Source: Bacillota bacterium
Lineage (GTDB): Bacteria; Bacillota; Clostridia; Christensenellales; SZUA-584
Assembly: GCA_023399095.1 (NCBI GenBank)
Contig: JAEWQS010000008.1
Coordinates: 1 to 43,300 of the forward strand
Direction of reading: 5' to 3'
Length of the DNA stretch: 43,300 nt
This document shows positions 1 through 6,065 of this stretch, one piece after another. The translations under genes and the position numbers were made by a program. Each line of letters opens with the position of its first letter. Position 1 is the stretch's first letter. Under the pieces are notes generated by a model. That model did no database searches. It was given only the letters and a program-made list of their open reading frames with translations, and was not told the origin of the DNA.

Positions 1-919
1 ATTTGAATGTGGATGTGCCTTGCGCGTCACCTTCCGCGTCGCTGTAGGTATAGCTGCCTGTCAGCGTTTGGCCGTATGTTGGTGTGTCATCGGATACCGA
101 CACGTTGGAGGCGACCGGGGCAGTGTTCGGAAGAGTAACCAACAAGGATCCGGTAAGCGGCGCAGGAACCGGTGCGCCATCATTAAACGTCCATTTTGAA
201 TAATCACTTATACGTGTAAGCCAATCGGCGCGTGTGGCGGCAGTCGTAGGCCCGGAATAGGCAGAATTATCATTACCTGCAGCAGATTGATTAAAGGATA
301 ACGCCGTGCTGTCATCAGTCAGCCCCGGAGGAAGAGCAGACCCGGCGCCACTGCCATCCGTGCCGTTCGCATCTACGTTAGTTACCCAACCAGTTGGACA
401 TATAGTAGTGGAAACAAATGTCGCTGCATAAATGAATGACGGCGAAGCGATGCTCCCCTGAAAAACTAAAACTTCATCTGATTGGGCGAGCCCTCCCAGA
501 CTCAGGTAATTATTACTCCCTACAGGAGCATAGGTGCTGACAAAGGAAAAGTTACTGTTTTGAAAGGAATCGCAACGAATAATTGTGCCAGCCGCAATGT
601 TTGACGGAGCAGTGTACTTTATAAAAGAATCTGAAACACTGTTATTTGTAATGAAAGATGAATTTAAATCACTCCAACCATAGTCAGTGAACCATATTTC
701 AGTTCCCGCTTCTAAATTAACAAGCGGTGCAAAAGAAAAACCTTTTCCATAACTATTAGTCGCATCATCATCCCCATTGATCGCAATGATTACGATATCG
801 CCCGGAGAGAGCGTCGTCCCTGCCGCCTGAGCAGGCACTGAGAATACTGGCAGCAGCGTCACCACCATCATCATGATTATGACTATCGGTATCAGTCTCT
901 TCATTACCCTATTTTTCAT
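1..919 (-). CDS. Secreted multidomain surface protein, N-terminal part (cut by window edge)
   Basis: The minus strand is open from an ATG at 919, preceded by GGAGG, to the window edge, giving about 306 codons. The start has a signal peptide: MKNRVMKRL, then a long Ile/Val/Met core ending near a VPAQA cleavage-like site. Residues about 40-230 look like the lamin-tail-like or beta-sandwich extracellular domain that often begins GDIVII and carries an aromatic FTDYGW segment. The last 40 residues (APVASNVSVSDDTP, then YGQTLTGSYTYSD) match the start of the Ig-like repeats found in Firmicute S-layer and adhesin-type proteins. It lies 54 bp downstream of the padR-like gene on the same strand and could be co-transcribed with it. 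It has no visible link to the microcompartment. The C-terminus is unseen, so anchoring and function stay open. Confidence 0.75.
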   Translation of the reverse strand, partial: MKNRVMKRLIPIVIIMMMVVTLLPVFSVPAQAAGTTLSPGDIVIIAINGDDDATNSYGKGFSFAPLVNLEAGTEIWFTDYGWSDLNSSFITNNSVSDSFIKYTAPSNIAAGTIIRCDSFQNSNFSFVSTYAPVGSNNYLSLGGLAQSDEVLVFQGSIASPSFIYAATFVSTTICPTGWVTNVDANGTDGSGAGSALPPGLTDDSTALSFNQSAAGNDNSAYSGPTTAATRADWLTRISDYSKWTFNDGAPVPAPLTGSLLVTLPNTAPVASNVSVSDDTPTYGQTLTGSYTYSDAEGDAQGTSTFK

Positions 920-973
920 GTTTTGCTTCCTCCCCAATAAATCCTGCCATGTAGCGTTATATTTCCAAGGTTC

Positions 974-1555
974 TTATTTATTTGGTTCACCGTTCTCGTC
1001 GTCTGTTAAGATATCTTCTTTTATTGACTCTAAAAACATGGCATACGCCTGTATGTGAAACGTTTGCCACTTGTAGGTATACTCCGATGTTCTATAATTC
1101 GAACTGTTTCGCTCATACCCAAGCGTTCCCACGAAATCCTTTTTATTATTGATAAGCACATCTCTTAGTTGTTTGAGTATACCTCTGTTTATTTCAAGCT
1201 GAGCATCCAGAAACTCTATCTGTTCCTCTTTGCTCAGTGTGCCGGAAAAGAAGAATTGCAGCAGGAATGATGAATGTGTAGAGAAATCGGATCGTTTGGT
1301 GGCAAGCAGCCATGCGCGCAGCGCCTCGCGGCCGCTATCCGTGATCTCATATAGCTTTTTGTTTGGCCCCGCTGCTCGCTCCACCGCGCTAACCTTCACG
1401 TGGCCGCTGTCCTCCAGCTTTTTGAGCGACCGGTAAATCTGCGCCTGATCCGCAGGCCAAAAATATGCTGTCGACATATCAAACAGCTTTTTGATATCGT
1501 ACCCGGACAATTTTTTGGCTGATAAGAATCCCAAAATCCCATATTCAAGCGACAT
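974..1555 (-). CDS. PadR family transcriptional regulator
   Basis: This 193-residue protein starts MSLEYGILGFLSAKKLSGYD, a typical PadR winged-helix N-terminus. The recognition part (ADQAQIYRSLKKLEDSGHV) is followed by the wing (YEITDSGREAL). The second half is the helical dimerisation domain of the Vir_act_alpha_C type (EEQIEFLDAQLEIN and onward). Known PadR proteins are dimeric repressors that respond to small phenolics, drugs or other ligands. The ligand cannot be told here. A strong promoter lies directly upstream, and the gene is followed by the secreted protein at the left edge, its possible target. Start chosen at 1555 (GGAG about 10 nt upstream). Family assignment is firm; target and ligand are unknown. 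Confidence 0.93.
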   Translation of the reverse strand: MSLEYGILGFLSAKKLSGYDIKKLFDMSTAYFWPADQAQIYRSLKKLEDSGHVKVSAVERAAGPNKKLYEITDSGREALRAWLLATKRSDFSTHSSFLLQFFFSGTLSKEEQIEFLDAQLEINRGILKQLRDVLINNKKDFVGTLGYERNSSNYRTSEYTYKWQTFHIQAYAMFLESIKEDILTDDENGEPNK

Positions 1556-1595
1556 GCGATTGTTGCTCCATTTTTATATGATTTGTCTAATATCT

Positions 1596-1624
1596 ATTAT
1601 ACAGAATGTTTCACTTTGTGTCAA
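1596..1624 (-). promoter_or_regulatory. Promoter of the padR-like gene
   Basis: On the minus strand TTGACA (1619-1624) and TATAAT (1596-1601) are separated by 17 bp, both perfect sigma-A consensus boxes. They lie about 40 bp upstream of the ATG at 1555. PadR proteins commonly bind their own promoter, so autoregulation is plausible but not shown. Confidence 0.8.
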
Positions 1625-1648
1625 TTTTCATCATATATTAGCGGTTAC

Positions 1649-1688
1649 GGACAAACATATTAATTAAATAGAATGATAATGTTTGTCC
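1649..1688. repeat. 10-bp inverted repeat
   Basis: GGACAAACAT (1649-1658) and ATGTTTGTCC (1679-1688) are perfect inverted arms around a 20-bp AT-rich spacer. There is no T-run, so it is not an intrinsic terminator. It may be a protein-binding dyad upstream of padR. Confidence 0.45.
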
Positions 1689-1906
1689 AGTCGGAGTACA
1701 TTGCTTCAACCCTGTTATATTCACCTGACTTGACCACTTTTCATCAAAAACGATATCCTACCACACCATAATGGCGATACATAGGCACTTTTCTTTTTAG
1801 TCACCTATAAAATGTGGTTATTTTTTATATCCACTGCCATCAGATTCAATAGCCAATCTTGTTTTCGTACAATAGGAATCAACTGATATAAGCCAGCAAT
1901 TTTCTC

Positions 1907-1949
1907 TCCCTCCGACACTTCGTGTCACCTCCCTCGTCAGAGGGAGGCG
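1907..1949. repeat. Structured CTCCCTC repeat element, copy 1
   Basis: Two adjacent hairpins are visible. One has stem GACAC/GTGTC (1914-1918 and 1922-1926) with a 3-base loop. The other has a perfect 8-bp stem CCTCCCTC/GAGGGAGG (1928-1935 and 1940-1947) with loop GTCA. The CTCCCTC vocabulary is shared with the element at 2069-2133. It resembles the short palindromic repeats scattered through many Clostridia genomes; that likeness is from memory. Confidence 0.55.
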
Positions 1950-2068
1950 AAATAAGCACCAATAACTCTATATCATAAATCTATCCTTTCTTAATTAATG
2001 CATATAAGCATACTTTAAATACATAGCAGCAGACTTATGAGGAAATTGTCACATTTATATACCAATTT

Positions 2069-2133
2069 GGCTCCCTCTGACGCCTACCCCTTCGGGGTGG
2101 AATGGGAGCTGGCTGCGTAGCAGACTGAGGGAG
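2069..2133. repeat. Structured CTCCCTC repeat element, copy 2
   Basis: The outer arms CTCCCTC (2071-2077) and GAGGGAG (2127-2133) are complementary. Inside is a hairpin with stem ACCCC/GGGGT closed by a TTCG tetraloop, and a CTGCG/GCAG arm. The whole folds as a multi-branch RNA. It resembles a common Clostridia intergenic repeat and lies just past the BMC operon terminator. Confidence 0.55.
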
Positions 2134-2172
2134 AGATTTTGTACACTCATGCATTGTCCAAGCTTCGCAAAT

Positions 2173-2229
2173 AAAAAAAGACCTCCGATGCTTTGCTGAT
2201 CGCCAGTCATACCAACAAAACCGGAAGTC
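2173..2229 (-). terminator. Intrinsic terminator of the BMC operon
   Basis: On the minus strand GACTTCCG pairs with CGGAGGTC (one G-U pair, 8 bp) across a loop of about 34 nt, followed by seven T. It lies about 30 bp past the stop of the last BMC gene (divergent deoC). The loop is long for a terminator, but the U-tract is good. Confidence 0.65.
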
Positions 2230-2257
2230 ATATTTCATATTTTAATGATAAGAAGAA

Positions 2258-2989
2258 TTATTCTCCCTTTACGATTTTCACAGACTTGCTGCAGCCAAAC
2301 CGGTTTGCACCCGCCTGCATGAGCTCTTTTATCTTGGCAGCATTGTCTATGCCCCCGTCTATTTTGATACCAATACCCATTCCCAATACACTTCGGACAA
2401 ACCGCACGTCTTCGGAAGTCGCCTTTTTGCCTGTCAGTGCGTTGGATATTTTTATATACTCTGCGCCGCACGCTTTGGCTATATGAAGCGCTGTCAGCTT
2501 TTCTTCTTCCGTGTACAATCCCTGTTCATATATGGCTTTCACCTGCGCTCGTCCTTTTGCGATATTCATGATTTCACACAAATCCTTCTGTGCGTCATCA
2601 TTCTTTCCGCTTTTTATCGCCAATATATTCATGGCCACATCGAGCTCCTCTGCGCCATTCTTTATTGCTTCTCTGGCCTCAGTCATCTTGGCTGCCGTCG
2701 ATGCAGCGCCATGCGGAAAGCCCACAACCGTGCAGACTTTCACACCGCTGCCTCGCAGGCAATCAGCAGCCAACGAAACAAAATAGGGCGATACACAGAC
2801 GTTTGCGAGACGGCACTCTCTGGCCTCCTTGCATGCTTTGACGATACTTTCCTCGTTCATATCCGGATTCAGAACGCTGTGCTCAATTGTGCCAGCGACT
2901 TCCGTGCCCGATTCAGCGTCTTTCCCGGTGCCTCCGAGCGCCGCCATCACTTCTTTTGTCACTTTCCCCACAATATCTTCGATATCCAA
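2258..2989 (-). CDS. Divergent DeoC-family aldolase with encapsulation peptide
   Basis: This 243-residue protein is a DeoC/LacD-type TIM barrel aldolase. DeoC normally cleaves 2-deoxyribose-5-phosphate to glyceraldehyde-3-phosphate and acetaldehyde. Residues 1-18 (MDIEDIVGKVTKEVMAAL) form an amphipathic helix with a short linker, as in BMC cargo targeting peptides. The catalytic set aligned to E. coli DeoC D102/K167/K201 is kept as D117, K180 (Schiff base) and K209. The surrounding motifs are not: KTSTG is replaced by KISNAL, IIET by IYEQ, the second-lysine loop by KIDGG, and the N-terminal MDHT by IEHS. Substrate or phosphate binding may therefore differ from classical DeoC. It is the last gene of the operon, 15 bp after a BMC-P gene. 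The start is a TTG with AAAGGCGG upstream. Family assignment is firm; activity is uncertain. Confidence 0.88.
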   Translation of the reverse strand: MDIEDIVGKVTKEVMAALGGTGKDAESGTEVAGTIEHSVLNPDMNEESIVKACKEARECRLANVCVSPYFVSLAADCLRGSGVKVCTVVGFPHGAASTAAKMTEAREAIKNGAEELDVAMNILAIKSGKNDDAQKDLCEIMNIAKGRAQVKAIYEQGLYTEEEKLTALHIAKACGAEYIKISNALTGKKATSEDVRFVRSVLGMGIGIKIDGGIDNAAKIKELMQAGANRFGCSKSVKIVKGE

Positions 2990-3004
2990 TTGCTATTCCG
3001 CCTT

Positions 3005-3274
3005 TCATTCCACGCTAAAATGATCAACCACGCCGCAAACGGTCATGTCAATAATCGCTTTCTTATCTTCCAGTATCATCAACGCCGCACCACCGTCTAC
3101 ATTAACAAGCACTGTATCCCCCACGCCTGCATCAGCCGCATCCACGGCAATCTGACGAACGCCATATGGTTCTCCTGTCAGAGAGATAAGCTCAATAAAT
3201 AAAAGCTTTCTGCCATAATGGGAAGCAGTCTTAACGGTCGAGACAACGTTGCCGACGACTCTTGCTAACAGCAC
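3005..3274 (-). CDS. BMC-P pentameric vertex shell protein (EutN/CcmL family)
   Basis: An 89-residue EutN/CcmL-domain protein. These form pentamers that cap the vertices of microcompartment shells. The N-terminus MLLARVVGNVVSTVK is the family signature (small residue, G-x-V-V-S-T-x-K), and the C-terminal half has the usual VDAADAGVGDTVLV beta-barrel segment. The start is GTG, preceded by AAAGGA. It pairs with the upstream BMC-H gene (18 bp apart), one of two consecutive BMC-H/BMC-P pairs. Three different BMC-P paralogues in one locus suggest vertices with distinct partners, an inference from other BMC systems. Confidence 0.95.
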   Translation of the reverse strand: MLLARVVGNVVSTVKTASHYGRKLLFIELISLTGEPYGVRQIAVDAADAGVGDTVLVNVDGGAALMILEDKKAIIDMTVCGVVDHFSVE

Positions 3275-3292
3275 AAAAAATCCTTTCTTCTG

Positions 3293-3565
3293 CTAACGCG
3301 GCAGTATGCCTTCTACATCGTCGTGCGGACGGGGAATCACATGAACCGAAACCAGCTCGCCCACGCGCTTGGCCGCACCGGCTCCTGCATCCACAGCTGC
3401 TTTCACAGCACCGACATCGCCCCGAACCATGACAGTGACGAGCCCCGAGCCGATCTTTTCTTTGCCGACCAGCGAGACGTTAGCTGCCTTCACCATGGCA
3501 TCCGCCGCTTCGATCGCGCCCACGAGACCTTTTGTTTCTACCATTCCCAGTGCCTGCTTTTCCAT
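3293..3565 (-). CDS. BMC-H hexameric shell protein, copy 1
   Basis: This is a 90-residue single BMC-domain protein (PduA/EutM type) that builds the hexagonal facets of the shell. MEKQALGMVETKGLVG opens the domain, and the pore loop reads KIGSG, as in PduA-like proteins with small polar pores. The C-terminus ends HVIPRPHDDVEGILPR. An in-frame ATG upstream exists, but AAGGAGG sits 5 nt before the ATG at 3565, so this start is used. It is almost identical in protein to the BMC-H at 3856-4161 (two substitutions in the shared core, plus a different tail), while the DNA differs at many synonymous sites. Confidence 0.96.
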   Translation of the reverse strand: MEKQALGMVETKGLVGAIEAADAMVKAANVSLVGKEKIGSGLVTVMVRGDVGAVKAAVDAGAGAAKRVGELVSVHVIPRPHDDVEGILPR

Positions 3566-3575
3566 GTTTTCCTCC

Positions 3576-3845
3576 TTACAATTCTTCATTGATACGGTCA
3601 ATAAAACCGATGATGGATGAATCCAAGGGTATCAGCCGACACTCGGGAAAAGGAAGGCATGCTTCCTTGCTGCCGATCAGATACACATAATCCCCTTTGC
3701 CCGCCTGGCGCGTGCCGTCCGCAGACACGATGAGCCCCGCTTTTTTGCCGTTTTCGATTTTCTGCACGACAAGCAGCTTGACACCCTTGAGATTGTCATC
3801 CTTTACGGTGCTCACAACGGAGCCGACCACAACACCCGTATACAT
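3576..3845 (-). CDS. BMC-P pentameric vertex shell protein (EutN/CcmL family)
   Basis: An 89-residue EutN/CcmL protein starting MYTGVVVGSVVSTVKDDNL and ending in the FIDRI segment typical of the last strand and helix. It shares the fold but little sequence with the BMC-P genes at 3005 and 7489. It lies between two BMC-H genes, 10 bp after one and 10 bp before the next. It predicts a shell vertex pentamer. The ribosome binding site is weak, so translation may be coupled to the upstream BMC-H. Confidence 0.94.
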   Translation of the reverse strand: MYTGVVVGSVVSTVKDDNLKGVKLLVVQKIENGKKAGLIVSADGTRQAGKGDYVYLIGSKEACLPFPECRLIPLDSSIIGFIDRINEEL

Positions 3846-3855
3846 TGGGTTTCTC

Positions 3856-4161
3856 TTACGCCTTCTTTGATGATGCGGCTTTTACTTCGACAGTTGGCAA
3901 TATGCCTTCCACATCGTCATGCGGACGCGGAATCACATGAACGGATATTAGCTCGCCCACACGTTTTGCCGCACCGGCGCCTGCATCCACAGCTGCTTTC
4001 ACAGCGCCGACATCGCCACGAACCATCACAGTGACAAGACCCGAACCGATCTTTTCCTTGCCAACCAGCGTGACGTTTGCCGCCTTTACCATGGCATCCG
4101 CCGCTTCAATCGCGCCCACGAGTCCTTTTGTTTCTACCATTCCCAATGCCTGTTTTTCCAT
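3856..4161 (-). CDS. BMC-H hexameric shell protein, copy 2 (extended tail)
   Basis: This 101-residue single BMC-domain protein has pore loop KIGSG, as in copy 1. The core is nearly identical to the 3293-3565 protein (Ser31 to Thr, Val72 to Ile), followed by an extra tail TVEVKAASSKKA. Tail differences on BMC-H proteins can change which cargo or neighbours they bind, which is an inference here. It starts at 4161, preceded by AAGGAG. It follows the PduT-like BMC-T gene by 27 bp. Confidence 0.96.
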   Translation of the reverse strand: MEKQALGMVETKGLVGAIEAADAMVKAANVTLVGKEKIGSGLVTVMVRGDVGAVKAAVDAGAGAAKRVGELISVHVIPRPHDDVEGILPTVEVKAASSKKA

Positions 4162-4188
4162 CGCTTTAAAACTCCTTCAATAGTAATA

Positions 4189-4737
4189 TTAATACACAGC
4201 TTTTATCATATCGGGATGCGGCGACGGTATAACAACCGACCGTGCCATCATGCCCTTCGTGTCCTCAAATTCGCTTGCCGCTTTCACTGCGTGATTCACC
4301 GCAGCAACATCACCCGTCATCGTCACAAAGGATTTACCTCCGAGCCCCCGCCCCAGCCTGATTTCGATCAGACTAATGTCCGCCGCCTTAACTGCCTGAT
4401 CCGCGCATAGAATTGCCGATGCCAGCGAGAATGTTTCCATGATGCCAAGCGCACCCGCTTCCGGCGCTTGTGTGCATGACGCGATGGCCTTTAGCACCTG
4501 CGCATCCACATTGGGTATCATCATCGTATCAACAACCGCGTCTTCGGCAATCTCAGCACCGGCTTCCACCGATGCCTTCACAGCCGCGACATCACCCGAA
4601 ACAATGACGATATATTTTCCGGCGCACGCGGTTTGTGCCGATAAAAGACTGACCTGCGCCGCCTTGAGCATTGCGTCTCCCGCTTCGATTCCTTTGGGTA
4701 TACTGTTTGTTTCCACCATTCCCAGCGCGTTTATCAT
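4189..4737 (-). CDS. pduT: BMC-T tandem-domain trimeric shell protein, PduT-like with Fe-S pore cysteine
   Basis: This 182-residue protein has two BMC domains in tandem (about 1-90 and 95-182), the length of Salmonella PduT (184). The first pore loop reads QTACAGKY with Cys38, the position of the PduT cysteine that binds a [4Fe-4S] cluster at the three-fold axis of the trimer. The flanking AQT-C-x-GK pattern also matches PduT. It therefore probably forms a shell trimer that can pass electrons between lumen and cytosol. The gene lies directly downstream of the pduS homologue (5 bp), the same neighbourhood as in pdu operons. The cluster itself is inferred from the cysteine, not seen. Confidence 0.93.
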   Translation of the reverse strand: MINALGMVETNSIPKGIEAGDAMLKAAQVSLLSAQTACAGKYIVIVSGDVAAVKASVEAGAEIAEDAVVDTMMIPNVDAQVLKAIASCTQAPEAGALGIMETFSLASAILCADQAVKAADISLIEIRLGRGLGGKSFVTMTGDVAAVNHAVKAASEFEDTKGMMARSVVIPSPHPDMIKAVY

Positions 4738-4741
4738 GGTT

Positions 4742-6058
4742 CTATAGCCCTTCTATTTCAATATACGTATCAGTCACAACCACTTTGCCCGTTATGCTTG
4801 CATGAACATGAGCACCCAGCCCCTCGCATACGGCGATCTTCTGCCCGGCCTTGACGGTGTCGCCTGTCTGCACCACGTTTTTGGCAGGCACGCCAATATG
4901 CATTTTTAGCGGCAGCTTCACTTTATGAACTGCCAGTGGCTTTTCCGCCAAGGCAAGTTCTCTGTCGTACTTATCTATACTCAGCCGTTTTATTAGCCGC
5001 GAAACAGGTACTTTGATATCCTCAACAGTACTGCTCACATTGCCCGCAATCGTCTTTTCCGGCTTTACGCCTTCTTTCATCATTTGCGCTTTGACGCTTT
5101 GCATCATTCTCGATGGTGCTAGCGAGAAGTTGCAGGCATAATAGGTACATATCCCGCAGTCACAGCAGGAGAATACGCCGTTGACAGCGTCTAAATCCCT
5201 TGCGCCCAGTGCGACCGCCCGCATGATCTTATGCGGTTCAACCTTGAGACCCAGCGCATTTCTGGGGCAGAGCATGGTGCAGAAATTGCACTGGCAGCAC
5301 ACGCTTTTCGCGAGCTTCAAATCCTGCGACAGCTCTCTCGTTTTCTTTTGTATAAGCAAATGATCTGCCGGCAAAACGAGTATGCCGCCCGTTGTTTTTT
5401 GAACCGGTTCACTTAGATCTTCCGCGACTCTTCCCATCAAAGGCCCGCCGATGATCACGCGGTACCCGCTCATATCCGAAGGCCCCTGAGCAGCCGCTAT
5501 CAGCTCACCGACCGAAACGCCTATTGGCACATCATAAACCGCCGGGGCACGCACTTCTCCATTCACCGTCACCAGCTTATTCGTAACGGGAAGTTCCTGC
5601 AGCGCGTCCGCTATGTTACAGAGTGTCGATACATTCTGTACCACCGCACCCGTATCCAGCGGAAGCCCGCCCGTCGGTACAACCTTGCCTGTGACATCAT
5701 AGACGATTTGCTGTTCGTCGCCTGCCGGATAGAAGCTGTCCATCAAATGCAGTGATATATTGTTATCACCTATTGCGCCTTGCAGTGCCGCAATGGCTCT
5801 CTCATATTTTTTCTTGAGCGCAATCACACCTCTTTGTGCGCCCGTCGCAATCATCGCCGCCTTGAGGCCCAGAATGATTTTCTCAGGCCAGGTTTCCATA
5901 ACCAGCCTGTCTGTACGCAGCAGCGGCTCGCACTCGGCGCCGTTTGCAATCACCACGTGGGCACTGCAATTGAGCTTGACATGTGTGGGAAACCCAGCGC
6001 CGCCCGCTCCCACAACACCCGCTTCACGAATTTTTTCAAGAATAAAGCTTTTGTCCAT
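4742..6058 (-). CDS. pduS: PduS-like RnfC-family flavo-iron-sulfur protein
   Basis: This 438-residue homologue of PduS is related to RnfC and to the NADH-binding subunit of complex I. The N-terminus carries REAGVVGAGGAGFPTHVKL and then the NGAECEPLL motif of the NAD(H)/FMN-binding part. Mid-protein are two ferredoxin-type cysteine sets, CCQCNFCTMLCP and CCDCGICTYYAC, predicting two [4Fe-4S] clusters. A short biotinyl/barrel-like domain closes the protein. In pdu systems PduS reduces cobalamin and interacts with PduT. No B12 enzyme is in this locus, so electron exchange for NADH oxidation through the PduT pore is the more likely role here (inference). The start at 6058 follows GAGG and sits just after the aldehyde dehydrogenase stop; an upstream in-frame ATG would overlap that gene and is less likely. 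Confidence 0.92.
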   Translation of the reverse strand: MDKSFILEKIREAGVVGAGGAGFPTHVKLNCSAHVVIANGAECEPLLRTDRLVMETWPEKIILGLKAAMIATGAQRGVIALKKKYERAIAALQGAIGDNNISLHLMDSFYPAGDEQQIVYDVTGKVVPTGGLPLDTGAVVQNVSTLCNIADALQELPVTNKLVTVNGEVRAPAVYDVPIGVSVGELIAAAQGPSDMSGYRVIIGGPLMGRVAEDLSEPVQKTTGGILVLPADHLLIQKKTRELSQDLKLAKSVCCQCNFCTMLCPRNALGLKVEPHKIMRAVALGARDLDAVNGVFSCCDCGICTYYACNFSLAPSRMMQSVKAQMMKEGVKPEKTIAGNVSSTVEDIKVPVSRLIKRLSIDKYDRELALAEKPLAVHKVKLPLKMHIGVPAKNVVQTGDTVKAGQKIAVCEGLGAHVHASITGKVVVTDTYIEIEGL

Positions 6059-6065
6059 CATGGCC

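Larger units (their letters stand above)
1556..2257. other. 702-bp intergenic region with no gene
   Basis: No coding region with a ribosome binding site or a recognisable product is seen. The stretch holds the padR promoter (1596-1624), a 10-bp inverted repeat (1649-1688), two structured repeat elements (about 1907-1949 and 2069-2133) and the terminator of the BMC operon (2173-2229). Small open frames here overlap the repeats and have no support. Confidence 0.7.

Noticed and set aside
1907..2133. CRISPR array made of the repeated CTCCCTC units
   Set aside because: Only two dissimilar copies, no regular spacers and no cas genes.
2173..2229. Riboswitch or tRNA-like structure near 2173-2229
   Set aside because: The long-loop stem followed by seven T on the minus strand is adequately explained as a terminator; no tRNA or riboswitch consensus was found.
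2483..3202. 239-codon open frame on the plus strand
   Set aside because: It lies opposite the divergent deoC and a BMC-P gene, has no recognisable domain, and reads as a shadow of their codon bias.
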